Source: an uncultured Rhodospirillales bacterium
Lineage (GTDB): Bacteria > Pseudomonadota > Alphaproteobacteria > Reyranellales > Reyranellaceae
DNA: 60,029 nt
Reading direction: 5' to 3'
Assembly (NCBI GenBank): GCA_902825855.1
Contig: CADECW010000026.1
Span: 1 to 60,029, forward strand
Every line of letters begins with the position of its first letter. Positions within the stretch are counted from its first letter, which is position 1. The notes under the pieces are model-generated. The model searched no databases. It was not told the DNA's origin and saw nothing but the letters and a program-made list of their open reading frames with translations. The position numbers and the translations under genes were made by a program. Below are positions 44,219 through 54,106 of this stretch, one piece after another.

Positions 44219-45916
44219 ATGCCTGCGTCTCAGCATACCAACCCGAAGACCGACATCCAGATCGCCCAGGAGGCCACCAAGCGGCCGATCATGGAGCTGG
44301 CGAAGGAAAAACTGGGCATCGCGCCGGAGAACCTCGAGCCCTACGGCCACTACAAGGCCAAGGTCTCGATGGACTACGTCAAGTCGCTGAAGGACAAGCC
44401 CGACGGCAAGCTGATCCTGGTGTCGGCGATCTCGCCGACACCGGCCGGTGAAGGCAAGACCACGACCACCGTGGGCCTGACCGATGCGCTGAACCATATC
44501 GGCAAAAAGGCCATGCTCTGCCTGCGCGAACCTTCGCTGGGGCCGTCGTTCGGCATGAAGGGCGGCGCGGCGGGCGGCGGCTACGCCCAGGTCGTGCCGA
44601 TGGAGGACATCAACCTTCACTTCACCGGCGACTTCCACGCCATCGGCGCTGCGCACAATCTGCTGTCGGCGCTGATCGACAATCACATCTACTGGGGCAA
44701 TGCGCTCGGCATCGACGGCCGCCGCGTCGCCTGGCGGCGCGCCATCGACATGAACGACCGCAGCCTGCGCCAGATGGTGTCGTCGCTGGGCGGTGTCGCC
44801 AACGGCTTCCCGCGGGAGGACGGTTTCGACATCACCGTGGCCTCTGAGGTCATGGCCATATTCTGCCTCGCCAAGGACCTCGAGGACCTGAAGGCGAGGC
44901 TCGGCAACATCATCGTGGCCTACACGCGCGATCGTAAGCCGGTGCGCGCCGCCGACCTCAAGGCGCATGGCCCGATGGCCGTGCTGCTGAAGGACGCGCT
45001 GGCGCCCAACCTGGTGCAGACGCTGGAAGGCACGCCCGCCTTCATCCACGGCGGTCCGTTCGCCAATATCGCCCATGGCTGCAACTCCGTGCTGGCCACC
45101 ACCACCGCGCTGAAACTTGCCGACTACGTCGTGACGGAAGCCGGCTTCGGTGCCGACCTGGGGGGCGAGAAGTTCATCGACATCAAGTGCCGCAAGACGG
45201 GTCTCAAACCCGACGCCGTGGTCCTGGTGGCGACCATCCGCGCACTCAAGATGCATGGCGGCGTCAAGAAGGAGGACCTCAAGAGCGAGAACCTGAAGGC
45301 GCTCGAAGCAGGCATGTCCAACCTGCAGCGCCATGTCGAGAACGTCCAGAAGTTCGGCCTGGTGCCGGTGGTGTCGATCAACCGCTTCAGCGCCGACACC
45401 GACGCCGAGATCGCCCTGGTGAAGACCGCCTGCGCCAAGCTCGGAGTCGAGGCGGTGATGGCCGACCACTGGGCCGAAGGCGGCAAGGGCGCGGCCGACG
45501 TCGCCCGCGCCGTGGTCAAGGCGGTCGACAGCGGCAAGAGCAGCATGAAGCTGCTCTATCCCGACGACATGCCGCTGGTGGAGAAGATCCGCACCATCGC
45601 CAAGGAGATCTACCGCGCCCGCGATATCGCCGTCAGCAAGCCGGTCCAGGACCAGCTCGCCTCCTTCGAGGCCATGGGCTTCGGCAAGGTGCCGGTCTGC
45701 ATCGCCAAGACCCAGTACAGCTTCTCGACCAACCCCGATTCCAAGGGGGCGCCCACCGACCATGTCGTCACGGTCCGGGAAGTTCGCCTGTCGGCTGGGG
45801 CGGAATTCGTGGTGGCGGTGTGCGGTGACATCATGACCATGCCCGGCCTGCCCAAGGTCCCCGCGGCCAACAGCATCGATATCGGCCCCGACGGGAAGAT
45901 TGTCGGGCTGTTCTAG
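44219..45916 (+). CDS. fhs: Formate--tetrahydrofolate ligase
   Basis: This cytoplasmic enzyme of 565 residues makes 10-formyl-THF from formate, THF and ATP. The ATP-binding loop is '[20 protein letters not shown]' near residue 75. Other signatures are '[20 protein letters not shown]', '[20 protein letters not shown]' and '[20 protein letters not shown]'. The length matches the family (about 555-560). It follows the formyltransferase gene with 89 nt containing a strong palindrome. With oxc, frc and fds it gives formate two fates: oxidation to CO2 or entry into folate C1 metabolism. GAGGAACG precedes the ATG. Confidence 0.96.
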   Translation: MPASQHTNPKTDIQIAQEATKRPIMELAKEKLGIAPENLEPYGHYKAKVSMDYVKSLKDKPDGKLILVSAISPTPAGEGKTTTTVGLTDALNHIGKKAMLCLREPSLGPSFGMKGGAAGGGYAQVVPMEDINLHFTGDFHAIGAAHNLLSALIDNHIYWGNALGIDGRRVAWRRAIDMNDRSLRQMVSSLGGVANGFPREDGFDITVASEVMAIFCLAKDLEDLKARLGNIIVAYTRDRKPVRAADLKAHGPMAVLLKDALAPNLVQTLEGTPAFIHGGPFANIAHGCNSVLATTTALKLADYVVTEAGFGADLGGEKFIDIKCRKTGLKPDAVVLVATIRALKMHGGVKKEDLKSENLKALEAGMSNLQRHVENVQKFGLVPVVSINRFSADTDAEIALVKTACAKLGVEAVMADHWAEGGKGAADVARAVVKAVDSGKSSMKLLYPDDMPLVEKIRTIAKEIYRARDIAVSKPVQDQLASFEAMGFGKVPVCIAKTQYSFSTNPDSKGAPTDHVVTVREVRLSAGAEFVVAVCGDIMTMPGLPKVPAANSIDIGPDGKIVGLF

Positions 45917-45933
45917 AGCTTCGAGAGCTTCTA

Positions 45934-45963
45934 GGGTCTCCTCCGTACAGACCGAGGAGACCC
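45934..45963 (+). promoter_or_regulatory. Hairpin that includes the ribosome site of the acyl-CoA dehydrogenase gene
   Basis: GGGTCTCCTC (45934-45943) pairs perfectly with GAGGAGACCC (45954-45963) across a 10-nt loop. The right arm contains the GAGGAG ribosome site for the ATG at 45965. It starts 18 nt after the fhs stop. It may terminate the oxalate operon, or hide the ribosome site until something opens the stem. Confidence 0.55.
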
Positions 45964-45964
45964 C

Positions 45965-47239
<1,275 letters not shown>

Positions 47240-47244
47240 GTCCA

Positions 47245-47278
47245 GCCGGAGCGCGGACCGCCTGGTTCGCGCTCCGGC
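47245..47278. terminator. Bidirectional terminator between convergent genes
   Basis: GCCGGAGCGCGGACC and GGTTCGCGCTCCGGC form a 15-bp stem with one G-T pair and a GCCT loop. It sits in the 48-nt gap between the acyl-CoA dehydrogenase and malate synthase genes, which converge. Confidence 0.75.
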
Positions 47279-47287
47279 AAGACCGGC

Positions 47288-48904
47288 CTAGGCCGCCGCT
47301 TTTTCGTCGGCCAGGATGCGCTCGTACGCCGGCAGGGTCAGGAACTCTTCGAACGCCGGCTGCTCGACCAGGTCGATCATGAGCCGCGCCGCATCATCGT
47401 AGCGGCCCTTGGCGTAGGCTTCCTCGCCCATGGCCGCCTTCACCTTGTCGTTCTCCTGGCGCACGATCTCGCGCACGAAGTCCTTCGTGACCGGCCGGCC
47501 GTCCTGCAGGCTCTGGCCGTGCCGTACCCACTGCCAGACTTGCGCCCGGCTGATCTCGGCAGTGGCGGCATCCTCCATCAGGTTGAACAGCGGCACGCAG
47601 CCGACGCCGCGCAGCCAGGCCTCGACATAGCCGATGCCCACGGCCACGTTCTGGCGCAGGCCGGCCTCGGTCTTGGTCCCCTCGGGCACGACGATCAGGT
47701 CGGCGGCGTCGACATGCACGTCCTGGCGCTTGCGGGCAATCTGGTTGGCGCCCTTCATCACCGCGTCGAACTCGGCCTTGGCGATCTCCACCAGGCCGGG
47801 GTGGGCGACCCAGGTGCCGTCGTGACCATCGCTCGCCTCGCGCTTCTTGTCGGCGCGCACGCGCTCCATCGCCACCTCGTTGGCGGCCGGATCGTTCTTG
47901 ATCGGGATCTGTGCCGCCATGCCGCCCATGGCATGGACCTCGCGGCGATGGCAGGTCTTGATCAGGAGCTGGCTGTAGCTGCGCAGGAATTGCGCCGTCA
48001 TGGTGACCTGGGCTCGGTCCGGCAGGACCGACCACTCCTGTTCGCGGAACTTCTTGATGAAGCTGAAGATGTAGTCCCAGCGGCCGCAATTGAGGCCAGC
48101 CGAGTGATCCCTGAGCTCCCACAGGATCTCGTCCATCTCGAAAGTGGCGAGGATGGTCTCGATCAGCACAGTCGCCTTGATCGTCTTCTGCGGAATTCCG
48201 AGCGCGTCCTGGGCCTGGACGAAGACGTCGTTCCACAGCCGCGCCTCGAGATGACTCTCCATCTTCGGCAGGTAGAAATACGGACCGGTCCCCCGCGCCA
48301 GGAGCTCCTGCGCATTGTGAAAGAAGTACAGGCCGAAATCGAACAGCGAGCCCGACATCGGCACGCCGTCGACCGTCATGTGCTTCTCCGGCAGGTGCCA
48401 GCCGCGCGGCCGCACGAAGAGCACCGCGGTCTTATCGTTCAGCCGGTACTCGCGGCCCGTCTGCGGATCGACGTGGTCGATCTCGCGATGCACCGCGCTC
48501 GCCAGGTTGAACTGACCGTCGACCATGTTGATCCAGGTGGGCGTGCTGGCATCCTCGAAGTCGGCCATGAAGACGTTGGCGCCGCAGTTCAAGGCGTTGA
48601 CGATCATCTTGCGATCGACCGGTCCGGTGATCTCGACACGGCGGTCGAGGATGTCCTGCGGCAGTGGCGCCACGGTCCAGTCGCTCTCGCGGATGTGCAC
48701 CGTCTCGGGCAGGAAATTCGGCTTCTCCCCCGCATCCAGCCGCTGCTGGCGCTCGGCCCGGGCAACCAGCAGTTGCTCCCGACGAGGATTGAAACGGCGC
48801 TGCAGATCGGCGACGAAAGTAATTGCCTCCTTCGTGAGCACTTTCTCGAAGCCGGGATGGATAGCGCCGTCGATTGAAACGCCGTCGGGAAGATCCAATG
48901 CCAC
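47288..48904 (-). CDS. aceB: Malate synthase A
   Basis: This enzyme of about 538 residues condenses glyoxylate with acetyl-CoA to malate. Family features: '[20 protein letters not shown]', '[20 protein letters not shown]', the catalytic arginine in '[12 protein letters not shown]', '[20 protein letters not shown]' and '[14 protein letters not shown]'. The frame is open to 49063, but homology begins at '[13 protein letters not shown]'; the GTG at 48904 has GGAG 8 nt upstream and gives the usual 22-residue lead before 'EKVLTKEA'. No isocitrate lyase gene is present, so glyoxylate may come from oxalate/glyoxylate or purine metabolism. It diverges from puuD. Confidence 0.93.
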   Translation of the reverse strand: MALDLPDGVSIDGAIHPGFEKVLTKEAITFVADLQRRFNPRREQLLVARAERQQRLDAGEKPNFLPETVHIRESDWTVAPLPQDILDRRVEITGPVDRKMIVNALNCGANVFMADFEDASTPTWINMVDGQFNLASAVHREIDHVDPQTGREYRLNDKTAVLFVRPRGWHLPEKHMTVDGVPMSGSLFDFGLYFFHNAQELLARGTGPYFYLPKMESHLEARLWNDVFVQAQDALGIPQKTIKATVLIETILATFEMDEILWELRDHSAGLNCGRWDYIFSFIKKFREQEWSVLPDRAQVTMTAQFLRSYSQLLIKTCHRREVHAMGGMAAQIPIKNDPAANEVAMERVRADKKREASDGHDGTWVAHPGLVEIAKAEFDAVMKGANQIARKRQDVHVDAADLIVVPEGTKTEAGLRQNVAVGIGYVEAWLRGVGCVPLFNLMEDAATAEISRAQVWQWVRHGQSLQDGRPVTKDFVREIVRQENDKVKAAMGEEAYAKGRYDDAARLMIDLVEQPAFEEFLTLPAYERILADEKAAA

Positions 48905-48995
48905 TATATGCACTCCATCGAAATCGTTAGTTTGCGCTCGGGGGAGCGCGATATAGAGCCTTGAGAGCACTTGGGGCAAGGCGCTACGACAAGGC

Positions 48996-50183
48996 ATGGA
49001 CATTTCTTTTCTCGTTGAATGGCTCAATCTGATACTGCGCTGGGCCCATATGATCGTAGGCATCGCCTGGATCGGCGCTTCCTTCTATTTCATCTGGCTC
49101 GACAATCATCTTCATCCGCCGCTCGATCCCGCCGACTCCGCCAAGGGTATCGGCGGCGAGGTCTGGGCGGTTCATGGGGGCGGCTTCTATACCGCCAAGA
49201 AATTCACGCTGGCTCCGCAGAAGCTTCCGCCCGAATTGCACTGGTTCAAGTGGGAGGCCTACACAACCCTGATTACCGGGTTCTTCCTGCTGTGCCTGGT
49301 CTACTACTACGGCGCGGAAGTGGCGCTGATCGATCCGTCGGTGATGCCGCTTACCAAGCCCGAGGCCATCGCCATCGGCCTCGGCTTCCTCGTGCTGGGC
49401 TGGCTGGTCTATGACGGGCTCTGCCGCTCGGCTTTCGGCGAGGACGAGGCGCTCCTGGGTGGCCTGCTTGTCATCTACTGCGTCGTGTCGGCCTGGGCGC
49501 TCTGCCATCTGTTCTCGGGGCGCGGCGCCTACCTTCATTTCGGCGCGATGCTCGGCACCATCATGGTGCTCAACGTCTACTTCGTGATCATCCCCGGCCA
49601 GCGCGAGCTGGTGAAGGCCAAGGAAGAGGGGCGAACGCCCGATCCGAAGTACGGGCTGATGGGTCGTCAGCGCTCGGTCCACAACACCTATTTCACGCTG
49701 CCCGTGCTGTTCACCATGATCAGCAACCACTATGCCGGGCTCTATGGGCACGCCTGGAACTGGGTGCTGCTGCTCCTGATCTCGGCGTCCGGCGCGCTGG
49801 TGCGGGTATGGTTCGTGCAGCGCCACAAGGGCAACCAGGACCCGCTGGTCCTGGCATCAGGACTGGTCGTGCTGGCGATCACGGCCATCCTGTCCCTGCC
49901 CCGACCCGAGGCCGACATCGGGCCGCCGGCGTCCTTTGCCGAGGTCCAGCCGATCTTCAAGGAACGCTGCCAGTCCTGCCACGCCACCAAGCCCACACAG
50001 GAAGGCTTCGCCGCCCCGCCCAAGGGTGTCCTGCTCGAAACGCCCGAGGAAATCCGCGCCCGGGCGGCGACGATCAACCAACAGGTCTGGGTGACCCGGG
50101 TCATGCCGCCCGGCAACCTGACCAATATCACCGACGCCGAGCGACGCCTGATTGCGCGCTGGTTCAAGGGCGGCGCACAATAG
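48996..50183 (+). CDS. puuD: Urate oxidase/hydroxylase PuuD (membrane domain plus cytochrome c)
   Basis: This is an integral membrane urate hydroxylase of 395 residues. The N-terminal part has about eight transmembrane helices ('[20 protein letters not shown]', '[20 protein letters not shown]' and others). The C-terminal domain (from about 315) is a cytochrome c, with CQSCH at 325-329 and the axial Met370 in '[11 protein letters not shown]'. In Agrobacterium-type PuuD the cytochrome sends electrons to the respiratory chain rather than to O2. No other purine catabolism gene is in the window. It diverges from aceB; the product pathway allantoin to glyoxylate would feed malate synthase. Confidence 0.93.
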   Translation: MDISFLVEWLNLILRWAHMIVGIAWIGASFYFIWLDNHLHPPLDPADSAKGIGGEVWAVHGGGFYTAKKFTLAPQKLPPELHWFKWEAYTTLITGFFLLCLVYYYGAEVALIDPSVMPLTKPEAIAIGLGFLVLGWLVYDGLCRSAFGEDEALLGGLLVIYCVVSAWALCHLFSGRGAYLHFGAMLGTIMVLNVYFVIIPGQRELVKAKEEGRTPDPKYGLMGRQRSVHNTYFTLPVLFTMISNHYAGLYGHAWNWVLLLLISASGALVRVWFVQRHKGNQDPLVLASGLVVLAITAILSLPRPEADIGPPASFAEVQPIFKERCQSCHATKPTQEGFAAPPKGVLLETPEEIRARAATINQQVWVTRVMPPGNLTNITDAERRLIARWFKGGAQ

Positions 50184-50187
50184 CTCC

Positions 50188-50646
50188 ATGATGGCTCGCC
50201 CGGGACGCATGCCGTGGCGCCGCCTGCTGACGGCGGCATTGGCTGCGGCTGCGATATTTCTCTACTGGACGCATGTCACCGAGCGCGGCCGGCGCGACGT
50301 CGTGCCGAGCGCCGCCGCAACCGATACCGCGCAGCTCGAGACGCGAAGCTTCGGGCCAACCGTTGGTTTTGCCGACCAGCGCCGGCTCGAGGAGCATTTC
50401 GAGAAGCATGGCGCGGAGTTCGGCCGCATCACCAAGCAGGACTATCTGCGCCAGGCCCAGCTGCTGCGCGACACCAAGGTCGGCGGACCGGTGCTCGAAG
50501 CCGTGCGGCGCGACGGCGTCGTCACGCGCTATGACCAGCAGACCGGCGCTTTCATCGCTTTCAATCCCAATGGCGTCATCCGCACCTTCTTCAAACCCAA
50601 TGACGGCGAACGCTATTGGCGGCGCCAGGCGGAGCGTGAGCAATGA
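50188..50646 (+). CDS. Membrane-anchored protein with a BECR-like (colicin D/EndoU-type) nuclease domain
   Basis: This is a protein of about 152 residues. A signal/anchor segment ('RRLLTAALAAAAIFLYW', residues 11-27) precedes a linker and a C-terminal domain of about 85 residues. The domain pattern is E-H-F-x-K-H-G-x-E-F-G (69-79), a Y-x-x-A-Q-x-L helix (86-93), then two strands, 'GVVTRYDQQTGAFIAFNPNG' and 'IRTFFKP'. That layout is what I associate with small toxin nucleases of the barnase/EndoU/colicin D group. Likely key residues are H70, H74, R114, T133 and K136. The assignment is by eye. Its stop overlaps the next gene (ATGA), as in toxin-immunity pairs. The ATG at 50188 is used. Confidence 0.6.
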   Translation: MMARPGRMPWRRLLTAALAAAAIFLYWTHVTERGRRDVVPSAAATDTAQLETRSFGPTVGFADQRRLEEHFEKHGAEFGRITKQDYLRQAQLLRDTKVGGPVLEAVRRDGVVTRYDQQTGAFIAFNPNGVIRTFFKPNDGERYWRRQAEREQ

Positions 50647-51020
50647 AGCCACCGCCGCCGCCCGGCCCGCCCGACGTCGCCGACCTGCGGGAGCTCGTGG
50701 ACCAGTGGGCCGAATTCACCACCGACCTGGCCAAGGGCTACAGCTTCGATCTCGACAACTGGCTGAACGACGTCGATGTGCGCGAGCTGATCCTCGAGGC
50801 GCTGCCGATGTTCGGCAGCGAGGAGCTGGGCGAGCACGCACTCAGGCTCGAACAGGCCGACAAGGCGTTCCTGGCGGCGACCCGCGACTTCAAGAAGTGC
50901 GTCTGGGGCAAGGGCACGGCGCGGAAGGAGAAATGGACACCGCAGAAGAACTGGTGGTACTTCCGCACGCCTCTCAGCTCCAACGGCCAGCTCGAGGACG
51001 AGCTGGCGACAATCCGCTGA
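50643..51020 (+). CDS. Hypothetical protein, candidate partner of the upstream BECR-like protein
   Basis: This is a 125-residue cytoplasmic protein without recognised domains. It is acidic in the first 90 residues ('DVADLRELVDQWAEFTTDLA', 'DLDNWLNDVDVRELILEALP'). The end is basic and aromatic ('ARKEKWTPQKNWWYFRTPL'). Size, acidity and the 4-nt overlap with the upstream gene would suit an immunity protein, but no immunity family is recognised. The crotonase gene follows after 10 nt. Confidence 0.7.
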   Translation: MKPPPPPGPPDVADLRELVDQWAEFTTDLAKGYSFDLDNWLNDVDVRELILEALPMFGSEELGEHALRLEQADKAFLAATRDFKKCVWGKGTARKEKWTPQKNWWYFRTPLSSNGQLEDELATIR

Positions 51021-51030
51021 ACGAAGCCTG

Positions 51031-51801
51031 ATGAACCAGCCGAAAATTCTTGTCGAGACGGCGCCGCCGGTCACCACGATCATCATCAATCGACCGCAGG
51101 CGAAGAATGCCCTCGACAATGAGGCCGCCCACGCACTGGCCGCAGCACTGAGAGCATTCGAGGCGGACAGCCAGGCGCGCGTTGCCGTGCTGACCGGAGC
51201 GGGCGGCGCCTTCTGCGCCGGGGCCGACCTCAAGGAACTGGGCTCGGGCACCGACTACTTTCCATGGGCCGGTAGCGACGAAGGTCCCTTGCGCACGCCG
51301 CTCGCCAAGCCGGTGATCGCCGCCATCGAGGGCCATGCCTGCGCCGGCGGGCTGGGCGTGGCACTGTTCTGCGACATCCGCATCGTCGACGACACGGCGA
51401 TCTTCGGCGTGTTCTCGCGGCGCTGGGGCGTGCCGATGAGCGACGGCACGACCGTGCGCCTGCCGCGCATCGTCGGCCAGGGCCGCGCGCTCGACATGTT
51501 GCTGACCGGTCGCGCCGTCGGCGCCGACGAGGCGATCGCGATGGGCCTCGCCACCCGCAAGGTGGCGCGGGGCACCACGCGGATGGAGGCCGAAGCTCTC
51601 GCCCGGCAGATCGCGGGCTTCCCGCCAATTGCCATGACCTCGGACCGGCAATCGGCCTACGAAAGCTTCGACCGCGATCAGGCTTCCGCCGTACGGCGGG
51701 AAATGGAATTGTCGCTGGCGGCGCGGCGGCAGGAATCGCAGAAGGGCGCGGCACGCTTCGCCGAGGGTGAAGGCCGGCACGGCAAGTTCGAGGGGCGATG
51801 A
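51031..51801 (+). CDS. Enoyl-CoA hydratase/isomerase family protein (crotonase)
   Basis: This is a crotonase-fold enzyme of 256 residues. The oxyanion-hole motif 'AGGAFCAGADLKELGSG' is at about residues 56-72. 'IEGHACAGGLGVALFCDIRI' is the second CoA-binding block. 'FSRRWGVPMSDGTTVRLPRI' is where hydratase glutamates usually sit; here the acidic residue pattern is not the canonical one, so hydratase activity is not assured. The C-terminal helical part is normal. It overlaps the quinone-reductase gene by 4 nt (ATGA). A paralogue lies at 54106-54897. Confidence 0.9.
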   Translation: MNQPKILVETAPPVTTIIINRPQAKNALDNEAAHALAAALRAFEADSQARVAVLTGAGGAFCAGADLKELGSGTDYFPWAGSDEGPLRTPLAKPVIAAIEGHACAGGLGVALFCDIRIVDDTAIFGVFSRRWGVPMSDGTTVRLPRIVGQGRALDMLLTGRAVGADEAIAMGLATRKVARGTTRMEAEALARQIAGFPPIAMTSDRQSAYESFDRDQASAVRREMELSLAARRQESQKGAARFAEGEGRHGKFEGR

Positions 51802-52823
51802 TGCGGGCGTTGGTTTGCGAAGCTTACGGGGCGATTGAAAATCTCAGGATTGCCGACGTGCCGGTGCCGGAACCAAAGGCAGGCGAGGTGCTGTTGCGGG
51901 TCGGCGCTGCCGGCGTGAGCTTCGCCGCCATGTTGGGCGTGCAGGGCAAGCACCAGAACAAGCCACCCCTGCCCTACATTCCCGGCAACGAGATGGCTGG
52001 CCACATAGTCGCGCTGGGCGCAGGCGTCACCGACCTTGCGATCGGTCAGCGCATCGCCACCGGGGTGAGCCAGGGCGCTTTCGCCGAGTATGCGGTAGCG
52101 ACGGCGGCGAATGTCGTGCCGATCCCGCAGACCATGCCTTACGCGCAGGCAACCAATTTTCCGACGCTTTATCCGACGGCGTACGGGGCGCTCAAATGGA
52201 AGGCCGACATGCAGCCGGGCGAGGTCCTGCTGGTGCACGGCGCCGGCGGCGGCTCGGGCCTGACGGCGATCGAGGTCGGCAAGGCGATGGGGGCCATCGT
52301 CATCGCCTCGGCCGGCGGCGCCGACAAGCTTGCCGCCGCCAGGGAAGCCGGCGCCGATCATCTTATCGACTATCGTTCGGAGGATCTTCGCGGCCGCGTG
52401 CTCGCGCTGACCGGCGGTCGCGGCGCCGACGTCATCTACGACCCGGTCGGCGGATCGGCCTTCGACGTCTCGCTGCGCTGCGTCGCGCCGGAAGGGCGAT
52501 TGATCCCGATGGGATTTGCCAGCGGCACCATTCCGCAGATCCCGGCCAACATCCTGCTGGTCAAGAATGTGACGGTGATCGGCTTCTACTACGGCTACTA
52601 CACGGGCTGGGGCGGCCGCGGCGAGCCGAGTGAGAAGGACGCGGCCTCGCTGGCGAAGCGCCGGGCCATGGTTGCGGCGGCACAGGCCGAGCTGCTGCGC
52701 TGGTTCACCGAGGACAAGCTGCGGGCCACGATCGCCGGTACGTTCGATCTTGCCGACTGGGTCCAGGGCTTCAAGCTGATCGAGCAGCGCACGGTCGTCG
52801 GCAAGGCCGTCCTCGTTCCCTGA
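51798..52823 (+). CDS. NADPH:quinone oxidoreductase family protein (zeta-crystallin-like MDR)
   Basis: This is a zinc-free medium-chain dehydrogenase of 341 residues. 'VPVPEPKAGEVLLRVGAAGV' and 'PYIPGNEMAGHIVALGAGV' are in the GroES-like domain. The Rossmann motif 'HGAGGGSGLTAIEVGKAMGA' (about 150) binds NADPH. There are no structural-zinc cysteines, as expected for QOR proteins. The final 'RTVVGKAVLVP' is typical. Its start overlaps the crotonase stop, and ATG 51801 is an alternative. It probably reduces a quinone or an enone/enoyl-CoA. Confidence 0.92.
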   Translation: MMRALVCEAYGAIENLRIADVPVPEPKAGEVLLRVGAAGVSFAAMLGVQGKHQNKPPLPYIPGNEMAGHIVALGAGVTDLAIGQRIATGVSQGAFAEYAVATAANVVPIPQTMPYAQATNFPTLYPTAYGALKWKADMQPGEVLLVHGAGGGSGLTAIEVGKAMGAIVIASAGGADKLAAAREAGADHLIDYRSEDLRGRVLALTGGRGADVIYDPVGGSAFDVSLRCVAPEGRLIPMGFASGTIPQIPANILLVKNVTVIGFYYGYYTGWGGRGEPSEKDAASLAKRRAMVAAAQAELLRWFTEDKLRATIAGTFDLADWVQGFKLIEQRTVVGKAVLVP

Positions 52824-52867
52824 CGTCAGGCTTGTCTGTCGGCGGCTTTCCGGCTTAGTTCACGAAC

Positions 52868-53266
52868 ATGCCGGTGCAGTGGACCGTATCCCACCCGACT
52901 CGCCTGGTGATCGCAGTCGCCAAGGGCGATCTTCGCCTCCTGGATATCGAGCGCTACCTCGACGGCGTCATGACGGCGAACGCCATGGCGTATCGCAAGA
53001 TCTTCGACATGACGCAGGCGTTGCCCGACCTCAGCGACGACGAGCTGATGACGCTCGGCGCGCGGATCCGCGCCTATATCCCGCTGGGGGCGATGGGCCC
53101 CCTGGCCATCGTCGCCACGACCGACGAGAGCTACGACCAGGCCCGCATGTTCGCGGCACTGGCCGAGGCGGATCGTCCGATCAAGATCTTTCGCGAGCTT
53201 CACCTGGCGCGGCATTGGCTGGACTCGCTGCCGGACGTGCCGGCCGACGTCGCGAAGCCCGGCTGA
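52868..53266 (+). CDS. SpoIIAA/STAS-like small protein
   Basis: This is a 132-residue protein with the alternating strand-helix pattern of SpoIIAA-like (DUF3478-type) domains: 'RLVIAVAKGDLRLLDIERYL', 'AYRKIFDMTQALPDLSDDEL', 'PLAIVATTDESYDQARMFAA' and 'PIKIFRELHLARHWL'. Cytoplasmic, no catalytic motif. Such proteins are thought to bind small ligands or lipids. It lies 44 nt after the quinone reductase gene and converges with the PhyH gene at 27 nt. Confidence 0.75.
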   Translation: MPVQWTVSHPTRLVIAVAKGDLRLLDIERYLDGVMTANAMAYRKIFDMTQALPDLSDDELMTLGARIRAYIPLGAMGPLAIVATTDESYDQARMFAALAEADRPIKIFRELHLARHWLDSLPDVPADVAKPG

Positions 53267-53293
53267 TCGACGACCTGGGTGACATCCACGCGA

Positions 53294-54106
53294 TCAGACG
53301 GACGACACCTTCGGGAACATCTCGCATTCAAGCCTGTCACCGGGTTTCAGCCCGTGCCCGTCGAGCGGCGGCGAGATCTGACCGACGCGCGCGGCGTAGC
53401 GCGCGTCATCGCCGCACCATCGCGTGGCCCAGGCGCGCCGCCGGCGCGTGGTCGAGAGGTTGCCCGACGCACCGTGCAGCGTCAGCGCATGGAAGGCGAT
53501 GACATCGCCCGGCTCCATGTCCCAGGCGAGGAACTCGTGTTGCCCGCGCTCGGCGTCGAGATCGGGCAATGGCTCGAAGCGTGGATCGGCGACCGTCAGG
53601 TCGACACCGCCCTGGCGGAAGAACTTCGGCTGGAACCACCGGCCCCAGCGATGCGAGCCCTTCACGTACTCCACGCAGGTCGCGCGATCGACCGGATCGA
53701 GCGGCAGCCACAGAGAGACGATCTGTTCGCCGTCGATCGGATAGTACGGCTGGTCGTGATGCCAGGGCGTGCGCTCGCGCGTGCCCGGCTCCTTCACCAG
53801 AAGATGATCGTGATAGTAGACGACCTCGCGCGAGCCCATCAGCCGGGCTGCGATCTCATGTGCCGGCGAACGAAAGACGAAGTCGCGCGCAGCCGGATGG
53901 CGCTGCCAGAGCTGGAAGTCGACGAAGAAGAGCCCCGGGGCACCCTGCGGCGTGTTGACCCGTACCATAGGGCCGGGACTTGCCATGTCCGCATCGATCG
54001 CGTCGCGCAGCCGCTCGATCCAATCGGCCGAAAACGCGCCGCGCAGGCAGATCGCGCCATCGGCGCGGTAGCGCGCCACTTCCTCGTCGGTCGGCAAGCG
54101 AGCCAT
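53294..54106 (-). CDS. Phytanoyl-CoA dioxygenase (PhyH) family protein
   Basis: This is a non-heme Fe(II)/2-oxoglutarate dioxygenase of about 270 residues. The iron ligands are His116-x-Asp118 in 'TPWHHDQPYYP' and the distal His211 in 'ALTLHGASGN'. The arginine-rich 'RRRRAWATRW' (221-230) provides the 2-oxoglutarate anchor. 'GDVIAFHALTLHGA' is the usual block. The ATG at 54106 shares one base with the crotonase stop (TGATG); the longer frame overlays that gene. It is the last gene of the zinc-finger/MaoC/crotonase/PhyH operon. The substrate is unknown, probably an acyl-CoA or other hydroxylated small molecule. Confidence 0.9.
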   Translation of the reverse strand: MARLPTDEEVARYRADGAICLRGAFSADWIERLRDAIDADMASPGPMVRVNTPQGAPGLFFVDFQLWQRHPAARDFVFRSPAHEIAARLMGSREVVYYHDHLLVKEPGTRERTPWHHDQPYYPIDGEQIVSLWLPLDPVDRATCVEYVKGSHRWGRWFQPKFFRQGGVDLTVADPRFEPLPDLDAERGQHEFLAWDMEPGDVIAFHALTLHGASGNLSTTRRRRAWATRWCGDDARYAARVGQISPPLDGHGLKPGDRLECEMFPKVSSV

